NCBI RefSeq assembly: GCF_024652905.1
Contig: NZ_CP102428.1
Span: forward strand, 3,050,501 to 3,114,500
Source: Pseudomonas oryzihabitans
Lineage (GTDB): Bacteria; Pseudomonadota; Gammaproteobacteria; Pseudomonadales; Pseudomonadaceae
Length of the DNA stretch: 64,000 nt
Direction of reading: 5' to 3'
Both the position numbers and the translations under genes were made by a program. Positions within the stretch are counted from its first letter, which is position 1. Every line of letters starts with the position of its first letter. The notes beneath the pieces were generated by a model that made no database searches, was not told the origin of the DNA, and worked only from the letters and a program-made list of their open reading frames with translations. This document shows, in pieces, positions 1 through 10,563 of this stretch.

Positions 1-1166
1 CGGCTGGGCAGTTCGTCCTCGTCACTGATGGGTGGGGCATCGGTGGTCACGGTCGGCGGCACGCCGCCCGCACCCATGTCGTTACCCGCGGCGGTACCCG
101 CCTGCCGACCGCCCGCCGCTTCCGCGAGGGGTTCACGGATGACCGGCTGCGACTCGCCCACCAGCGGCAGGGGCAGCGGTTTGGAAGAGCCGTCGAACTG
201 GATGGGCGCCCCCTGGGCGTCCTTACCGGCAGAGGCGGTGTTCTGGCCACCCATGGGCAGGTCCTGTCCGGCCGTGCCGGTGGCCGGGGCCTCGCTCTTG
301 CCGCCCTTGAGCGACAGCGCCGCGGCACCCACCGCCAGCACCACCACCCCGAGAATGACCAGGTGCTTGCGCGGCAGGGCCGCCAGCAGATTGCGCGAGC
401 CTTTCGCCGGTGCCGCGGCCTTCTTGCGCCGGGCGCTCATGCCGGCCACCAGCACATCCCGGGCTTCTTCGTTGAGCCGACCGGGCCAGCCGCCGGAGCG
501 CTCGTGGATGGTCGTGAGCTGCTCGTCGGTAAAGATCTCCAGGCCCTGGCCGGCACCTTCCAGGCGCTGGGCCAGGTACTCCTCGGCCTCGCTCTCGCTG
601 TAGGGCAACAACTCGATGGCGTGATAGCGCTCTTCGCCCTGGGCAATGTCCTCCAGGCGCATCACCACTTCCGCTTCGCCGAACAGGAAGACGTGCAGGC
701 GCTCCTTTTCGCTGCCCCCGGCCAGCTCCAGCAGAGCTTCCAGCGCGGGCGTGGCCAGGGCCTCGGCGTCATCCACCAGGATGTAGACCTCCTGCCCCGC
801 CAGGCGCACTTCCGCCGCCTGTTCGAGAATGGCTGCAGGCGTCTGGCTGTCGGCACCCACGCCCTTGGCGACCTGGGCCAACACCGTGCGGGCGTCACCG
901 CCGTTCTGCGCGGAAATCACCACGCAGTGCACGGCTTCCTTCTTGGTGCTGGCCGCCAGCGCCTGGCGCAACAGCGTCTTGCCACTGCCCTCGGGACCAC
1001 TGACCACCAGCAGCAGCTGGCTGTAGCGGGCCAGGTGATGCAACTGGCCCAGCACCGGCTTGCGCTGGGCCGGAAAGAATTTGAAACCGGGAACGCGGGC
1101 GGCGAACGGGTCGTGAGTGAACTGATAGTGACCGAGGAAGGCTTCGTCGGCGTGCAGATTGGACAT
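1..1166 (-). CDS. DamX-like SPOR-domain AAA ATPase (partial, 3' end outside window)
   Basis: About 388 N-terminal residues are visible and the gene runs off the left edge. It begins with an ExeA/GspA-like AAA ATPase region carrying the P-loop GPEGSGKT at residues 57-64 and a Walker-B-like VDDAEA stretch. A positively charged RKK segment and one transmembrane helix near residues 267-286 follow, then a low-complexity Gly/Ala/Pro linker. In this family a C-terminal SPOR domain that binds denuded septal peptidoglycan would come next, but it lies outside the window. The gene is 18 bp downstream of aroB in the same direction, the usual aroK-aroB-damX order. The likely role is cell division at the inner membrane. 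The ATG at 1166 is the first start after the aroB stop. Confidence 0.85.
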   Translation of the reverse strand, partial: MSNLHADEAFLGHYQFTHDPFAARVPGFKFFPAQRKPVLGQLHHLARYSQLLLVVSGPEGSGKTLLRQALAASTKKEAVHCVVISAQNGGDARTVLAQVAKGVGADSQTPAAILEQAAEVRLAGQEVYILVDDAEALATPALEALLELAGGSEKERLHVFLFGEAEVVMRLEDIAQGEERYHAIELLPYSESEAEEYLAQRLEGAGQGLEIFTDEQLTTIHERSGGWPGRLNEEARDVLVAGMSARRKKAAAPAKGSRNLLAALPRKHLVILGVVVLAVGAAALSLKGGKSEAPATGTAGQDLPMGGQNTASAGKDAQGAPIQFDGSSKPLPLPLVGESQPVIREPLAEAAGGRQAGTAAGNDMGAGGVPPTVTTDAPPISDEDELPS

Positions 1167-1184
1167 GGGACTCTCTTGTTCTCC

Positions 1185-2279
1185 TTACTGGGCGGTCAGC
1201 GCTTGGTAATCGGTACGCAGCGTCTGCTCGAGAATGTCGCGGGCGAAGTCGGCGGTCACCACGGCCTGGCCCAAATCACTGAGCAGCACCAGCCGGAGTT
1301 GTCCATCCAGGACCTTCTTGTCCACCGCCATGAGGCGTTCGAAATCGGCCGGCTGCATGTCCGCCGGCGGTACCACGGGCAGCTTGGCCTTAACCAGCAG
1401 GCGAATGGCGCGGTCGCGCTGCGCGGCACTGAGCCAGCCCAGCAGCAGGGACATCTGCAGCGCCATGACCATGCCGGCGGCAACCGCCTCGCCGTGCAGC
1501 CAGACGCCATAGCCCTGGTGGGTCTCGATGGCGTGACCGAAGGTATGGCCGAGGTTGAGGATCGCCCGCAGACCCGACTCGCGCTCGTCGCTGCCCACCA
1601 CTTGGGCCTTGGCCGCACAGGAGCGCTCGATGGCTTCGGTGAGCGCGCTTTGGTCCAGTGCCAGCAGCGCCTCGACATGCTCTTCGAGCCAGCCGAGAAA
1701 GGGTTCGTCGCAGATCAGGCCGTACTTGATGACCTCGGCCAGACCCGCCGACAGTTCGCGAGCCGGCAGGGTCGCCAGGCTGTCGGTATCGATGACCACG
1801 GCCTTGGGCTGGTAGAAGGCGCCGATCATGTTCTTGCCCAGCGGGTGGTTGATGCCGGTCTTGCCGCCCACCGAGGAATCGACCTGGGACAGCAGCGTGG
1901 TCGGCACCTGGATGAAGTCCACCCCGCGCTGATAGCAGGCCGCGGCGAAACCGCCCATGTCGCCGATCACCCCGCCGCCCAGGGCGATGAGGGTGGTCTT
2001 GCGATCATGGCGATCCTGCAGCAGGCCGTCGAAGATCAGCTGCAGGGTTTCCCAGTTCTTGTGCGCCTCGCCATCGGGCAGCACGATCGAGCTGATCGGG
2101 CGATCGCCCAGGGTGCGCAACAGACGCTCCAGATAGAGCGGCGCGATGGTTTCGTTGGTGACGATCGCCACCTTGCGCCCGGCGAGATGGGGCAGGACGC
2201 ATTCCGGTCGATCCAGAAGGCCCTGGCCGATGTAGATCGGGTAGCTGCGCTCACCGAGCTCGACGTGAAGAGTCCGCAT
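1185..2279 (-). CDS. aroB: 3-dehydroquinate synthase
   Basis: This enzyme converts DAHP to 3-dehydroquinate, the second step of the shikimate pathway, using NAD and a divalent metal in the cytoplasm. The protein is 364 residues with the start used here, normal for the family. The NAD-binding motif [11 protein letters not shown] is at residues 101-111, and the metal-ligand region shows the [11 protein letters not shown] motif. An upstream in-frame ATG exists at 2297, but ATG 2279 is preferred: it gives the conserved start [18 protein letters not shown] and has AAGGTG just upstream. It follows aroK in the same direction and precedes the damX-like gene. Confidence 0.95.
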   Translation of the reverse strand: MRTLHVELGERSYPIYIGQGLLDRPECVLPHLAGRKVAIVTNETIAPLYLERLLRTLGDRPISSIVLPDGEAHKNWETLQLIFDGLLQDRHDRKTTLIALGGGVIGDMGGFAAACYQRGVDFIQVPTTLLSQVDSSVGGKTGINHPLGKNMIGAFYQPKAVVIDTDSLATLPARELSAGLAEVIKYGLICDEPFLGWLEEHVEALLALDQSALTEAIERSCAAKAQVVGSDERESGLRAILNLGHTFGHAIETHQGYGVWLHGEAVAAGMVMALQMSLLLGWLSAAQRDRAIRLLVKAKLPVVPPADMQPADFERLMAVDKKVLDGQLRLVLLSDLGQAVVTADFARDILEQTLRTDYQALTAQ

Positions 2280-2331
2280 GCCGTCACCTTGATTCAAAGG
2301 GCGCCTAGCATAGCGCAGAACGCTCGCGGCT

Positions 2332-2850
2332 TTAATGCGGTGCCAGGGCTTTCAGACGGTCGAGTATCTGCAGCACGACCATCCGGGGGGGCCGCTCGTC
2401 GGTCTCGATGATGATGTCGGCGATCTCCCGATACAGCGGATCGCGCATGGCCATGAGATTGCGCAGCACCGCCGCGGGATCGGCGGTCTGCAGCAGCGGT
2501 CGATTGCGATCCCGGGAGGTGCGCTCGATCTGTTGCTCGATGGAAGCATGCAGGTAGATGACCCGCCCGCCGCGCTTGAGCGCCTGGCGATTGTCCTCGC
2601 GCAGCACGGCGCCCCCACCGGTGGCCATCACCAGGCCGTTCTCCGCGCACAGCTCGGCGATCGCGGCGCGTTCGCGCTCGCGAAAGCCCTGCTCGCCTTC
2701 CACATCGAAGATCCAGGGGATGTCGGCACCGGTGCGTTCTTCGATTACCTTGTCGGAATCCTTGAACGGCAGCCGCAATTCCTTCGCCAGGAGCCGGCCG
2801 ATGGTGCTCTTGCCCGAGCCCATCGGTCCTACGAGAAACAGATTACGCAC
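2332..2850 (-). CDS. aroK: Shikimate kinase
   Basis: This kinase phosphorylates shikimate at the 3-OH with ATP. The 172-residue protein matches the family length. The P-loop GPMGSGKS is at residues 8-15, followed by the shikimate-binding Asp region ([10 protein letters not shown]) and the GGG motif (MATGGGAVL). The lid arginine region RDRNRPLLQ is present. It sits 5 bp after the pilQ stop on the same strand, so it can be read from the pil transcript. This pilMNOPQ-aroKB arrangement is conserved in Pseudomonas. Confidence 0.96.
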   Translation of the reverse strand: MRNLFLVGPMGSGKSTIGRLLAKELRLPFKDSDKVIEERTGADIPWIFDVEGEQGFRERERAAIAELCAENGLVMATGGGAVLREDNRQALKRGGRVIYLHASIEQQIERTSRDRNRPLLQTADPAAVLRNLMAMRDPLYREIADIIIETDERPPRMVVLQILDRLKALAPH

Positions 2851-2855
2851 TTATG

Positions 2856-5105
2856 TCATCGACCAACCGCTATCGCCTGGTTGTTCATGATACGCGGCGT
2901 GAGGAAGATCAGCAGCTCGACTTTGCTGTCGGTGACCGAATCCCGGCGGAACAGCCGACCGACATAGGGAATATCCCCCAGCATCGGCACCTTGGTGGTG
3001 GACTTGGTCTGGGTGTTGGAGAACACCCCGCCCAGCACGATGGTCTCGCCATCGCTCACCAGGACCTTGGCATTGACCTCGTTCTTGCTGATCGGCGGCA
3101 CGCCATTGAGCGCGTTCTGGTAGTCAGGTGCATCCTTGTTGACCTTGACCTCCATGATGATGCGGTTGTCCGGAGTGATCTGCGGCGTGACCTCCAGCGA
3201 CAGAGCGGCCTGCTTGAAGCTGGTGCTGGTGGCACCGCTGGAGCTGGCTTCCTGGTAGGGGATTTCGGTACCGCGCAGGATCTTGGCGGTCTCCTTGTCC
3301 GAGGTCACCACCTTGGGCTGGGAGATGATCTCGCCATTGCCGCTAGATTGCAGAGCGGACAGCTGCAGGTCGAGCATCTGACCACCAGCCATGAAACCGA
3401 TGCCGATGCCCGAAGTGCTGCCGGAGACGCCCATGTCCACGAAGGGCGTGGGCGCGAGGCCAGTGGCAGAGGTGACGTTACCGATGGTACTGGTTCCAGG
3501 CAGGAAAGCCTGGTTAGTGGTGCTATCAACGGTCGTCGCGCCATCCTTGCCATAGACCGCGAAATTGCCCTGGCGAGTATTGCCGCCCCAGCGAACGCCC
3601 AGCTGCTTGCTGTAGTCGACGTTGGCTTCCACCAGCCGCGCCTCGATCATCACCTGACGTACCGGGATGTCCAGCTGCGAGACGATGCGCCGCAGTTCGT
3701 CCAGGCGATTCTGGGTCTGGTAGGCGATGATGCTGTTGGTACGCTCGTCCACCGAGATGGAGCCACGCTCGTCGGCGGTCTTGTCGGCACTGGTCACCGA
3801 CTGGAACAACTTGGCGATGTCGGCGGCCTTGGCATAGTTGACCTGGATCAGGTCGCGCCGCAGGGGAGCGAGCTGCTGGATCTGTTTCTGGGATTCCAGC
3901 TCCTGGCGCTCACGCGCGGCGATCTCGTCGGCCGGCGCGACCAGCAGCACGTTGCCGATCTGGCGCTTGTCCAGGCCCTTGGTCTTGAGGATCAAGTCCA
4001 GCGCCTGATCCCAGGGTACGTTCTGCAGGCGCAGGGTGATGTTGCCCTGCACGGTGTCGCTCGCCACCAGGTTGAGGTTGGTGAAGTCGGCGATCAGCTG
4101 CAGCACCGAGCGGACGTCGATGTCCTGGAAGTTCAGCGACAGCTTTTCGCCGGTGTAGGTGAAGCGATCGGCTGCGCGCTTTTCCTTTTCCTCGGTGGTG
4201 AGCGGCTTGACGCTCAGGGTCAGGCGATTGTTGGTCTGGTAGGCCAGGTAGTCGTAGGTTCCGGTCGGCTCGATGACGATGGACGCCCCGCTGCTGTCGG
4301 CGGAGGCGTTGACGAACTGCACCGGGGTGGCGAAGTCCTTGACGTCCAGCCGTACCCGCAACTCCTCGGGCAACTGAGTGCCGGCGAAGGTCAGGCGGAT
4401 CTTGCCGCCCTGCTCCTGGATGTCCGGGTTGATGCCGGTCTCGCTCAGGTCGATGACCACGTTGCCCTCGCCCTGGGGACCCCGCTGGAAGTCGAGATGA
4501 CGGATCGCCTTGCCGCGCAGTTGCGGCCGCGGCGCGGTCATGGCCGCCACGGTGGAAGTGGCCTGAGTCGGCGGCAGTGGCGTGCGGGTGACGGCGCTGG
4601 GCAGCGGGGCGGACGACGGCGCGGTCACGGTGGCCGGCGCCGCGGCACGCGGCAGGTTCGGCGTCAGGTTGGCCTGGGCGCCGGCCGCCTGGCGACCCGC
4701 GGTACCGCCGATGGTGACGAACAGGTTGCGACCGTCGGCACGGGTGTCGTAGCTGGCCAGATTGGTGAGGTTGATGATCAGCCGGGTCCGGTTGCCCGCC
4801 TCGACCACCGTCACGCTGCGGGCATTGCCATTGCCCAGCTCGCGGCTCTTGGTACCCAGCTTGTTGGCCACGCCGGGCAGGTCCAGAGCGATCCGCGCCG
4901 GCTGCTCGATGGTGTAGCCCTTGGGGATCGGCACCGGCTGATCGAAGGTCAGCTTGAGTTCGATGCGATCCCCGGGCAGGGAGGCGACGTTCAAGGCCTG
5001 CAGATCGGCGGCCAGGACCTGGCCGGCCAGGCTACCCAGCAACAAGGCCAATCCCAGTCCCAGCCGTCTTGCGCTATTCGTCTTCACTGTACTTGCCCCG
5101 CCCAT
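2856..5105 (-). CDS. pilQ: Type IV pilus secretin PilQ
   Basis: PilQ forms the outer-membrane ring through which the type IV pilus passes. The protein is 749 residues. An N-terminal signal peptide (hydrophobic GLGLALLLGSLAGQVLAA) is followed by two AMIN peptidoglycan-binding domains near residues 35-290. An STN/secretin N-terminal region (SLNFQDIDVRSVLQLIADF) comes next, then the C-terminal secretin domain with VPMLGDIPYVGRLF near the end. Its ATG shares one base with the pilP stop (TAATG), which suggests translational coupling. An in-frame GTG six codons downstream (MGGAST-V) is an alternative start. It works with PilP and PilMNO encoded upstream. Confidence 0.95.
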   Translation of the reverse strand: MGGASTVKTNSARRLGLGLALLLGSLAGQVLAADLQALNVASLPGDRIELKLTFDQPVPIPKGYTIEQPARIALDLPGVANKLGTKSRELGNGNARSVTVVEAGNRTRLIINLTNLASYDTRADGRNLFVTIGGTAGRQAAGAQANLTPNLPRAAAPATVTAPSSAPLPSAVTRTPLPPTQATSTVAAMTAPRPQLRGKAIRHLDFQRGPQGEGNVVIDLSETGINPDIQEQGGKIRLTFAGTQLPEELRVRLDVKDFATPVQFVNASADSSGASIVIEPTGTYDYLAYQTNNRLTLSVKPLTTEEKEKRAADRFTYTGEKLSLNFQDIDVRSVLQLIADFTNLNLVASDTVQGNITLRLQNVPWDQALDLILKTKGLDKRQIGNVLLVAPADEIAARERQELESQKQIQQLAPLRRDLIQVNYAKAADIAKLFQSVTSADKTADERGSISVDERTNSIIAYQTQNRLDELRRIVSQLDIPVRQVMIEARLVEANVDYSKQLGVRWGGNTRQGNFAVYGKDGATTVDSTTNQAFLPGTSTIGNVTSATGLAPTPFVDMGVSGSTSGIGIGFMAGGQMLDLQLSALQSSGNGEIISQPKVVTSDKETAKILRGTEIPYQEASSSGATSTSFKQAALSLEVTPQITPDNRIIMEVKVNKDAPDYQNALNGVPPISKNEVNAKVLVSDGETIVLGGVFSNTQTKSTTKVPMLGDIPYVGRLFRRDSVTDSKVELLIFLTPRIMNNQAIAVGR

Positions 5106-5623
5106 TAAGTCTTTTCCTTCAAGGTGATGGTGCGCGGCCGTTCCAGCCAGCCACCCTCGCCATCCGGGACGATTTCGATCACGTCGATCTCACCGTCGGT
5201 GATCTTGGTGATGCGCCCGTCGTTGCGGCCCAGGTAGTCCCCCACCTTGACGCGATGTACGCCCCCGGCGCCGTTGACCAGCGCATAGCGGCCACTGGCG
5301 TTGGCCAGGATGCCCACCATGCTGAAGGTCTCGATGTTGAAGCCTTCGAGAAACTGCTTCGGCCGATTCACGTCCGGCTTGATGTTGCCGGTCCCGCGCT
5401 GGCGCACCGTGGGGTCGATGCGTACCGGCGCCTGGAAGGGGCTGCGCAGCGCCGCAGCGGCATAGGTGAAGGGTTCGTAGGCGCGGAACTGCGGCAGCGG
5501 CTCGATGGAACCGCGCGGCTTGGCGCGGGTTTCGTCCATGAAGGCCTGCAGATCGCTGGTATCGCTGGAACCGCAGCCGACCAGCACGCCGGTCAGCAGG
5601 CAGAGCAACAGAGGCGTCCTCAT
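5105..5623 (-). CDS. pilP: Type IV pilus assembly lipoprotein PilP
   Basis: PilP is an inner-membrane-anchored lipoprotein that links the PilNO heterodimer to the PilQ secretin. The 172-residue protein starts with a lipoprotein signal ending in LVGC, with the lipidated Cys at residue 17. A proline-rich linker and a PilP-type beta domain follow (YALVNGAGGVHRVKVGDYLG). Its start overlaps the pilO stop by 4 bp and its stop overlaps the pilQ start by 1 bp, consistent with a tightly coupled pilMNOPQ operon. Confidence 0.95.
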   Translation of the reverse strand: MRTPLLLCLLTGVLVGCGSSDTSDLQAFMDETRAKPRGSIEPLPQFRAYEPFTYAAAALRSPFQAPVRIDPTVRQRGTGNIKPDVNRPKQFLEGFNIETFSMVGILANASGRYALVNGAGGVHRVKVGDYLGRNDGRITKITDGEIDVIEIVPDGEGGWLERPRTITLKEKT

Positions 5624-6273
5624 TTGCCGAGCCCCTTGTCGTTGTAGCGATAGGTCTTGGCCAGGACGTTCATGCGCAACTTGCCACCGGTCCCGGATAC
5701 CGTGCCGCCGCCATTGGCGTTTCGGTCATCCACCGGCTTGAGGTCGAAGTCGTGCAGGGTGACGATGCGCGGCAGGCTGGAGACGCTGCTGACGAAGGTC
5801 GCCAGGTCATGATAGTTGCCCACCACGGTGATCTGGATCGGCAACTCCACATAGAACTGCTGGGTCACCTCGGGCAGGAGCTTGATCTGCTCGAATTCCA
5901 GGCCACTGCCCAGGCCGGTCCGGGTGATGTCCTCCAGCAGCGCCGGCACCTCGGTATCGCCGGGCAGCTGACGCAGCAGCGCGCCGAAGGACTCTTCCAT
6001 CTCGACCATCTGCTGCTTGTAGGCATCCAGATTGGCGGCCTGGAAGGCCTTGCTGGCGTATTGCTGCTTGAGGGTCTCTTCCTGGGTGCGCTGGCTGTCC
6101 AGCTGCGCCTGCATGTCGCTGAGGTGGAACTGATAGCCGAGCAGGAGCACCACCAGCACGATCAGCAAGCAGGCGATGACCTTGACCGGCTTGGGCCAGG
6201 AACCGAGGTTCTCCAGGCTGAGTTCGTTGATGTCGACCTTGCGCAGGCTGGCCAGGGAATCGGCGAGACTCAT
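5620..6273 (-). CDS. pilO: Type IV pilus inner-membrane protein PilO
   Basis: PilO is a bitopic inner-membrane protein that dimerises with PilN and transmits force and alignment between PilM and PilP/PilQ. The 217-residue protein has a short cytoplasmic N-terminus, a transmembrane helix near residues 30-50 (VIACLLIVLVVLLLGYQF), a periplasmic coiled coil, then a ferredoxin-like fold ending in a short disordered tail. Its ATG overlaps the pilN stop by 4 bp. Confidence 0.95.
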   Translation of the reverse strand: MSLADSLASLRKVDINELSLENLGSWPKPVKVIACLLIVLVVLLLGYQFHLSDMQAQLDSQRTQEETLKQQYASKAFQAANLDAYKQQMVEMEESFGALLRQLPGDTEVPALLEDITRTGLGSGLEFEQIKLLPEVTQQFYVELPIQITVVGNYHDLATFVSSVSSLPRIVTLHDFDLKPVDDRNANGGGTVSGTGGKLRMNVLAKTYRYNDKGLGK

Positions 6274-6857
6274 GGTTTGCCTCCCTTGGCGAGCGGGGCC
6301 GGCGCAGGAGCGCCGGGCTGGGTCTGCTTGACGGTGAGCTGGAAGGTGTTGGCCTGATCCACCGCCCCGGCAGTGGTCGCCTTCACCTCGATCAGCGTAG
6401 GCGAAGCGAACCAGTCGGAGGCGTCCAGATTACGCATCAGGTTGGAGACCCGGTTGTTGGATTCCGCCTCGCCGCTGATGGACAGGGTGTCGCCCTGCAT
6501 CTTCAGCTCGCGGAAGTACACGCCGTCCGGCAGGGTGCGCACCAGTTGATCGAAGACGTGGCCGATGACCGGGCGGTTGCCCTGCAGGTCCTGGATGATC
6601 TTCATCCGTGCCAGCAGTTGCTGGCGCCGGGTCTTGAGCTCGCTGATCTCCTTGATGCGCACGTCCAGCTGGGCGATGTTCTGCTGGATGAAGGCATTGC
6701 GCGCCTCCTGACGGGCGATCTCGCCGGACAGGTACTGATCCCCGAGAAACACGGCGCCGCACGAGAGCACGAAGATGCCGCCCAGGATCACCAGGAACTG
6801 CTTGCGCCTTTCTTCGCGCAGCTGCTCCCGCCAGGGCAAGAGGTTGATGCGGGCCAT
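6270..6857 (-). CDS. pilN: Type IV pilus inner-membrane protein PilN
   Basis: PilN has the conserved cytoplasmic peptide ARINLLPWREQLR at its extreme N-terminus, the segment that docks into a groove of PilM. One transmembrane helix (FLVILGGIFVLSCGAVFLG), a periplasmic coiled coil and a small alpha/beta domain follow. The length of 195 residues is typical. It starts immediately after pilM (no gap between the pilM stop at 6858 and this ATG) and overlaps pilO by 4 bp. Confidence 0.95.
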   Translation of the reverse strand: MARINLLPWREQLREERRKQFLVILGGIFVLSCGAVFLGDQYLSGEIARQEARNAFIQQNIAQLDVRIKEISELKTRRQQLLARMKIIQDLQGNRPVIGHVFDQLVRTLPDGVYFRELKMQGDTLSISGEAESNNRVSNLMRNLDASDWFASPTLIEVKATTAGAVDQANTFQLTVKQTQPGAPAPAPLAKGGKP

Positions 6858-7931
<1,074 letters not shown>

Positions 7932-7963
7932 CTATGAGCGACGGTGGTCTTCCGCGGACGGGC

Positions 7964-7992
7964 ATTAGATAACAGACTTGACACCCGAGCAA
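7964..7992 (-). promoter_or_regulatory. Candidate sigma-70 promoter for pilMNOPQ
   Basis: Read on the minus strand there is TTGCTC (7992-7987), a 17-bp spacer, then TCTAAT (7969-7964), which is 5 of 6 to the -10 consensus but only 3 of 6 at -35. It lies 42 bp upstream of the pilM start. The call rests on match and spacing only. Confidence 0.35.
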
Positions 7993-8017
7993 ATAGCGGC
8001 CAACCGCCAAACGCGCC

Positions 8018-8023
8018 TATAAT
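8018..8023 (+). promoter_or_regulatory. Candidate -10 element for ponA
   Basis: A perfect TATAAT lies 66 bp upstream of the ponA ATG in the pilM-ponA divergent gap. No good -35 is seen at 16-18 bp. The nearest TTGACA (7978-7983) is 34 bp away, too far to act with it, so this is a partial promoter call. Confidence 0.35.
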
Positions 8024-8089
8024 GGCGACGCCGTGTAGGCTGACCGTCACCTGTCGCCCTTTCCTTCTTTCCATTCGAAAAGTCTCTTG

Positions 8090-10510
8090 ATGCGTGTTCT
8101 GAAATTTTTCTGGTGGTCGTTGGTCGCCCTGGTCTGCAGCCTGTTGCTGGGTCTCAGCGGTGCCTTCCTCTACCTCAGCCCCAGCCTGCCCTCCATCGAT
8201 GCCCTGCGTAACGTGCAACTGCAGATCCCTCTGCGGGTGTTCAGCGCGGACGGCAAACTCATCGCCGAATTCGGCGAAATGCGCCGCTCGCCGCTGCGTT
8301 TCAACGAGATACCGCCCGATTTCATCCATGCCCTGCTCTCCGCCGAGGATGACAACTTCGCCAATCACTATGGCGTGGATGTGAAAAGCCTGGCACGGGC
8401 AGTGAGCCAGCTGGTCAAGACCGGACACATCCAGACCGGTGGCAGCACCATTACCATGCAGGTCGCCAAGAACTACTTCCTGACCAGCGAGCGCAGCTTC
8501 TCGCGCAAATTCACCGAGATCCTCCTGGCGCTGCAAATCGAGCGCCAACTGACCAAGGACGAGATCCTCGAGCTCTATGTCAACAAGATCTACCTGGGCA
8601 ACCGCGCCTACGGCATCGAGGCCGCCGCCCAGGTCTACTACGGCAAGTCCATCAAGGACCTGACCGTCGCCCAGATGGCGATGATCGCCGGTCTGCCCAA
8701 GGCGCCGTCGCGTTACAACCCGGTCGCTAATCCTGAGCGTAGCCTGGAAAGACGCAATTGGATTCTCGAACGCATGTTCAAGCTCGGTTATATCGATCAG
8801 GCGGCCTACCAGGCCGGCATCGCCGAGCCGCTCGAGGCCTATCATCACGTCGCCGTGCCTGAGCTCAACGCCCCCTACATCGCCGAGATGGCACGGGCGG
8901 AAATGGTTGGTCGCTATGGTGGCGATGCCTACACCGATGGCTACCAGGTCTACACCACCATCGACAGCCGGCTGCAGACGGATGCGTTCGAAGCCGTACG
9001 TGACGGCCTGACCGACTACGACCGCCGCCACGGCTATCGCGGCCCCGAGGCCCAGTGGCCCAATCGCAGCCGCGCCGAATGGACCGCGCTGATCCAGAAG
9101 CAGCGCATCGTCGGCGGTCAGGATCCGGCCCTGGTCACCCAGGTGGAAAAGAGCGGCATCCTGGTCCTGACCCGCGAGGGCAAGGAAGAGGCGGTCTCCT
9201 GGGACTCGATGAAATGGGCACGCCCCTACCTCAGCGCCAACAGCCTGGGGCCACGCCCGAACGGTCCGGCCGACGTGGTCAAGGTCGGCGACCTGATCCG
9301 GGTGCAGCGCCAGGACGATGGCAGCCTGAAGTTCTCGCAGATTCCCAAGGCGCAGAGCGCCCTGGTCTCCCTCGACCCCCAGGATGGCGCCATTCGCGCC
9401 CTGATCGGCGGCTTCTCCTTCGAGCAGAGCAACTACAACCGCGCCACCCAGGCCAGGCGCCAGCCCGGTTCCAGCTTCAAGCCGTTCATCTACAGCGCGG
9501 CGCTGGAGAAGGGCTTTACCGCCGCCAGCCTGGTCAACGATGCGCCCATCGTCTTCATGGACGAGAATCCCGACGAAGCCTGGCGGCCAAAGAACGACAA
9601 CAACACCTTCCTCGGCCCGATCCGCCTGCGCGAGGCCCTCTATCGCTCGCGCAACCTGGTGTCCATCCGGGTGCTGCAGGCCATCGGCATCGACTATGCG
9701 CTGGATTACGTCAGTCGTTTCGGCTTCGAGCGCGACCAGTTGCCGCGCAACCTGTCGCTCGCCCTCGGCACCCCGGGCCTGACGCCGCTGGAAGTGGCCA
9801 CCGGCTGGTCGGTGTTCGCCAACGAGGGCTACAAGGTGACGCCCTACGTGGTCGATCACGTGACCGACCGCGACGGCAAGGTGGTCTATCGCATGGCCGC
9901 GCCACGGGTGCCCCAGCAGGCGCAGGCCACGACCGCGCCGGGCGTCGAGGTCACGCCGGCGGCCGACACCGCCGCCGCCGACCCGGCCAATCCGGCGCCG
10001 GTGTTCGCCCCCCAGGTCATCGATCCGCGCAACGCCTTCATCATGAACAGCATGCTGCAGGACGTGATCAAGCGCGGCACCGGCCGCAAGGCGCTGGAAC
10101 TGGGTCGCAACGACCTGGCCGGCAAGACCGGCACCACCAACGAATCCAAGGACACCTGGTTCTCCGGCTACAACGGCGACTACGTGACCACGGTGTGGGC
10201 CGGCTTCGATCAGCCCGAAACCCTGGGTCGCCAGGAATTCGGTGGCACCGTGGCCCTGCCGATCTGGATGAGCTACATGGGCGCGGCGCTCAAGGACAAG
10301 CCGCCGCATCAGCTCAAGGAACCGGACGGCATCGTCTCCATCCGTGTCGATCCCACCACGGGTCGCGCCGCGCCGCCCGGCACGCCTAACGCCTATTTCG
10401 AGCTGTTCAAGAGCGAAGACACCCCGCCGAGCCTGGACGAACTGCCGCCTGGCGTCGCGCCCGGCACGCCGCTGCCCTCCAGCGAAAACGTGCCCATGGA
10501 CATCTTCTGA
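8090..10510 (+). CDS. ponA: Penicillin-binding protein 1A (bifunctional transglycosylase/transpeptidase)
   Basis: This is a class A PBP that polymerises and cross-links peptidoglycan at the periplasmic face of the inner membrane. The protein is 806 residues with an N-terminal membrane anchor. The GT51 transglycosylase domain has catalytic Glu86 in the EDDNFANHYG motif and TGGSTITMQ. After an OB-like insert comes the transpeptidase domain, with the SSFK tetrad (nucleophile Ser461), SRN (in YRSRNLVSIR) and KTGTT (Lys679). ATG 8090 is preferred over the TTG one codon earlier. It is divergent from pilM and followed by a strong bidirectional terminator. Confidence 0.96.
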   Translation: MRVLKFFWWSLVALVCSLLLGLSGAFLYLSPSLPSIDALRNVQLQIPLRVFSADGKLIAEFGEMRRSPLRFNEIPPDFIHALLSAEDDNFANHYGVDVKSLARAVSQLVKTGHIQTGGSTITMQVAKNYFLTSERSFSRKFTEILLALQIERQLTKDEILELYVNKIYLGNRAYGIEAAAQVYYGKSIKDLTVAQMAMIAGLPKAPSRYNPVANPERSLERRNWILERMFKLGYIDQAAYQAGIAEPLEAYHHVAVPELNAPYIAEMARAEMVGRYGGDAYTDGYQVYTTIDSRLQTDAFEAVRDGLTDYDRRHGYRGPEAQWPNRSRAEWTALIQKQRIVGGQDPALVTQVEKSGILVLTREGKEEAVSWDSMKWARPYLSANSLGPRPNGPADVVKVGDLIRVQRQDDGSLKFSQIPKAQSALVSLDPQDGAIRALIGGFSFEQSNYNRATQARRQPGSSFKPFIYSAALEKGFTAASLVNDAPIVFMDENPDEAWRPKNDNNTFLGPIRLREALYRSRNLVSIRVLQAIGIDYALDYVSRFGFERDQLPRNLSLALGTPGLTPLEVATGWSVFANEGYKVTPYVVDHVTDRDGKVVYRMAAPRVPQQAQATTAPGVEVTPAADTAAADPANPAPVFAPQVIDPRNAFIMNSMLQDVIKRGTGRKALELGRNDLAGKTGTTNESKDTWFSGYNGDYVTTVWAGFDQPETLGRQEFGGTVALPIWMSYMGAALKDKPPHQLKEPDGIVSIRVDPTTGRAAPPGTPNAYFELFKSEDTPPSLDELPPGVAPGTPLPSSENVPMDIF

Positions 10511-10518
10511 TCTCCAGC

Positions 10519-10554
10519 CAATAAAAAACCCCGCCGTGGCGGGGTTTTTTATTG
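10519..10554. terminator. Bidirectional rho-independent terminator between ponA and maeB
   Basis: A GC stem (CCCCGCC/GGCGGGG around a short loop) is flanked by A6 on the left and T6 on the right. It therefore serves both the plus-strand ponA and the minus-strand maeB, which converge here. Confidence 0.93.
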
Positions 10555-10563
10555 CTTCGGGCC

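Noticed and set aside
2853-5108. 751-codon plus-strand frame opposite pilQ
   Set aside because: It is the antisense of pilQ with the usual composition artefact; pilQ itself is certain.
7978-7983. TTGACA as the -35 for ponA
   Set aside because: It is 34 bp from the TATAAT at 8018, twice the workable spacing.
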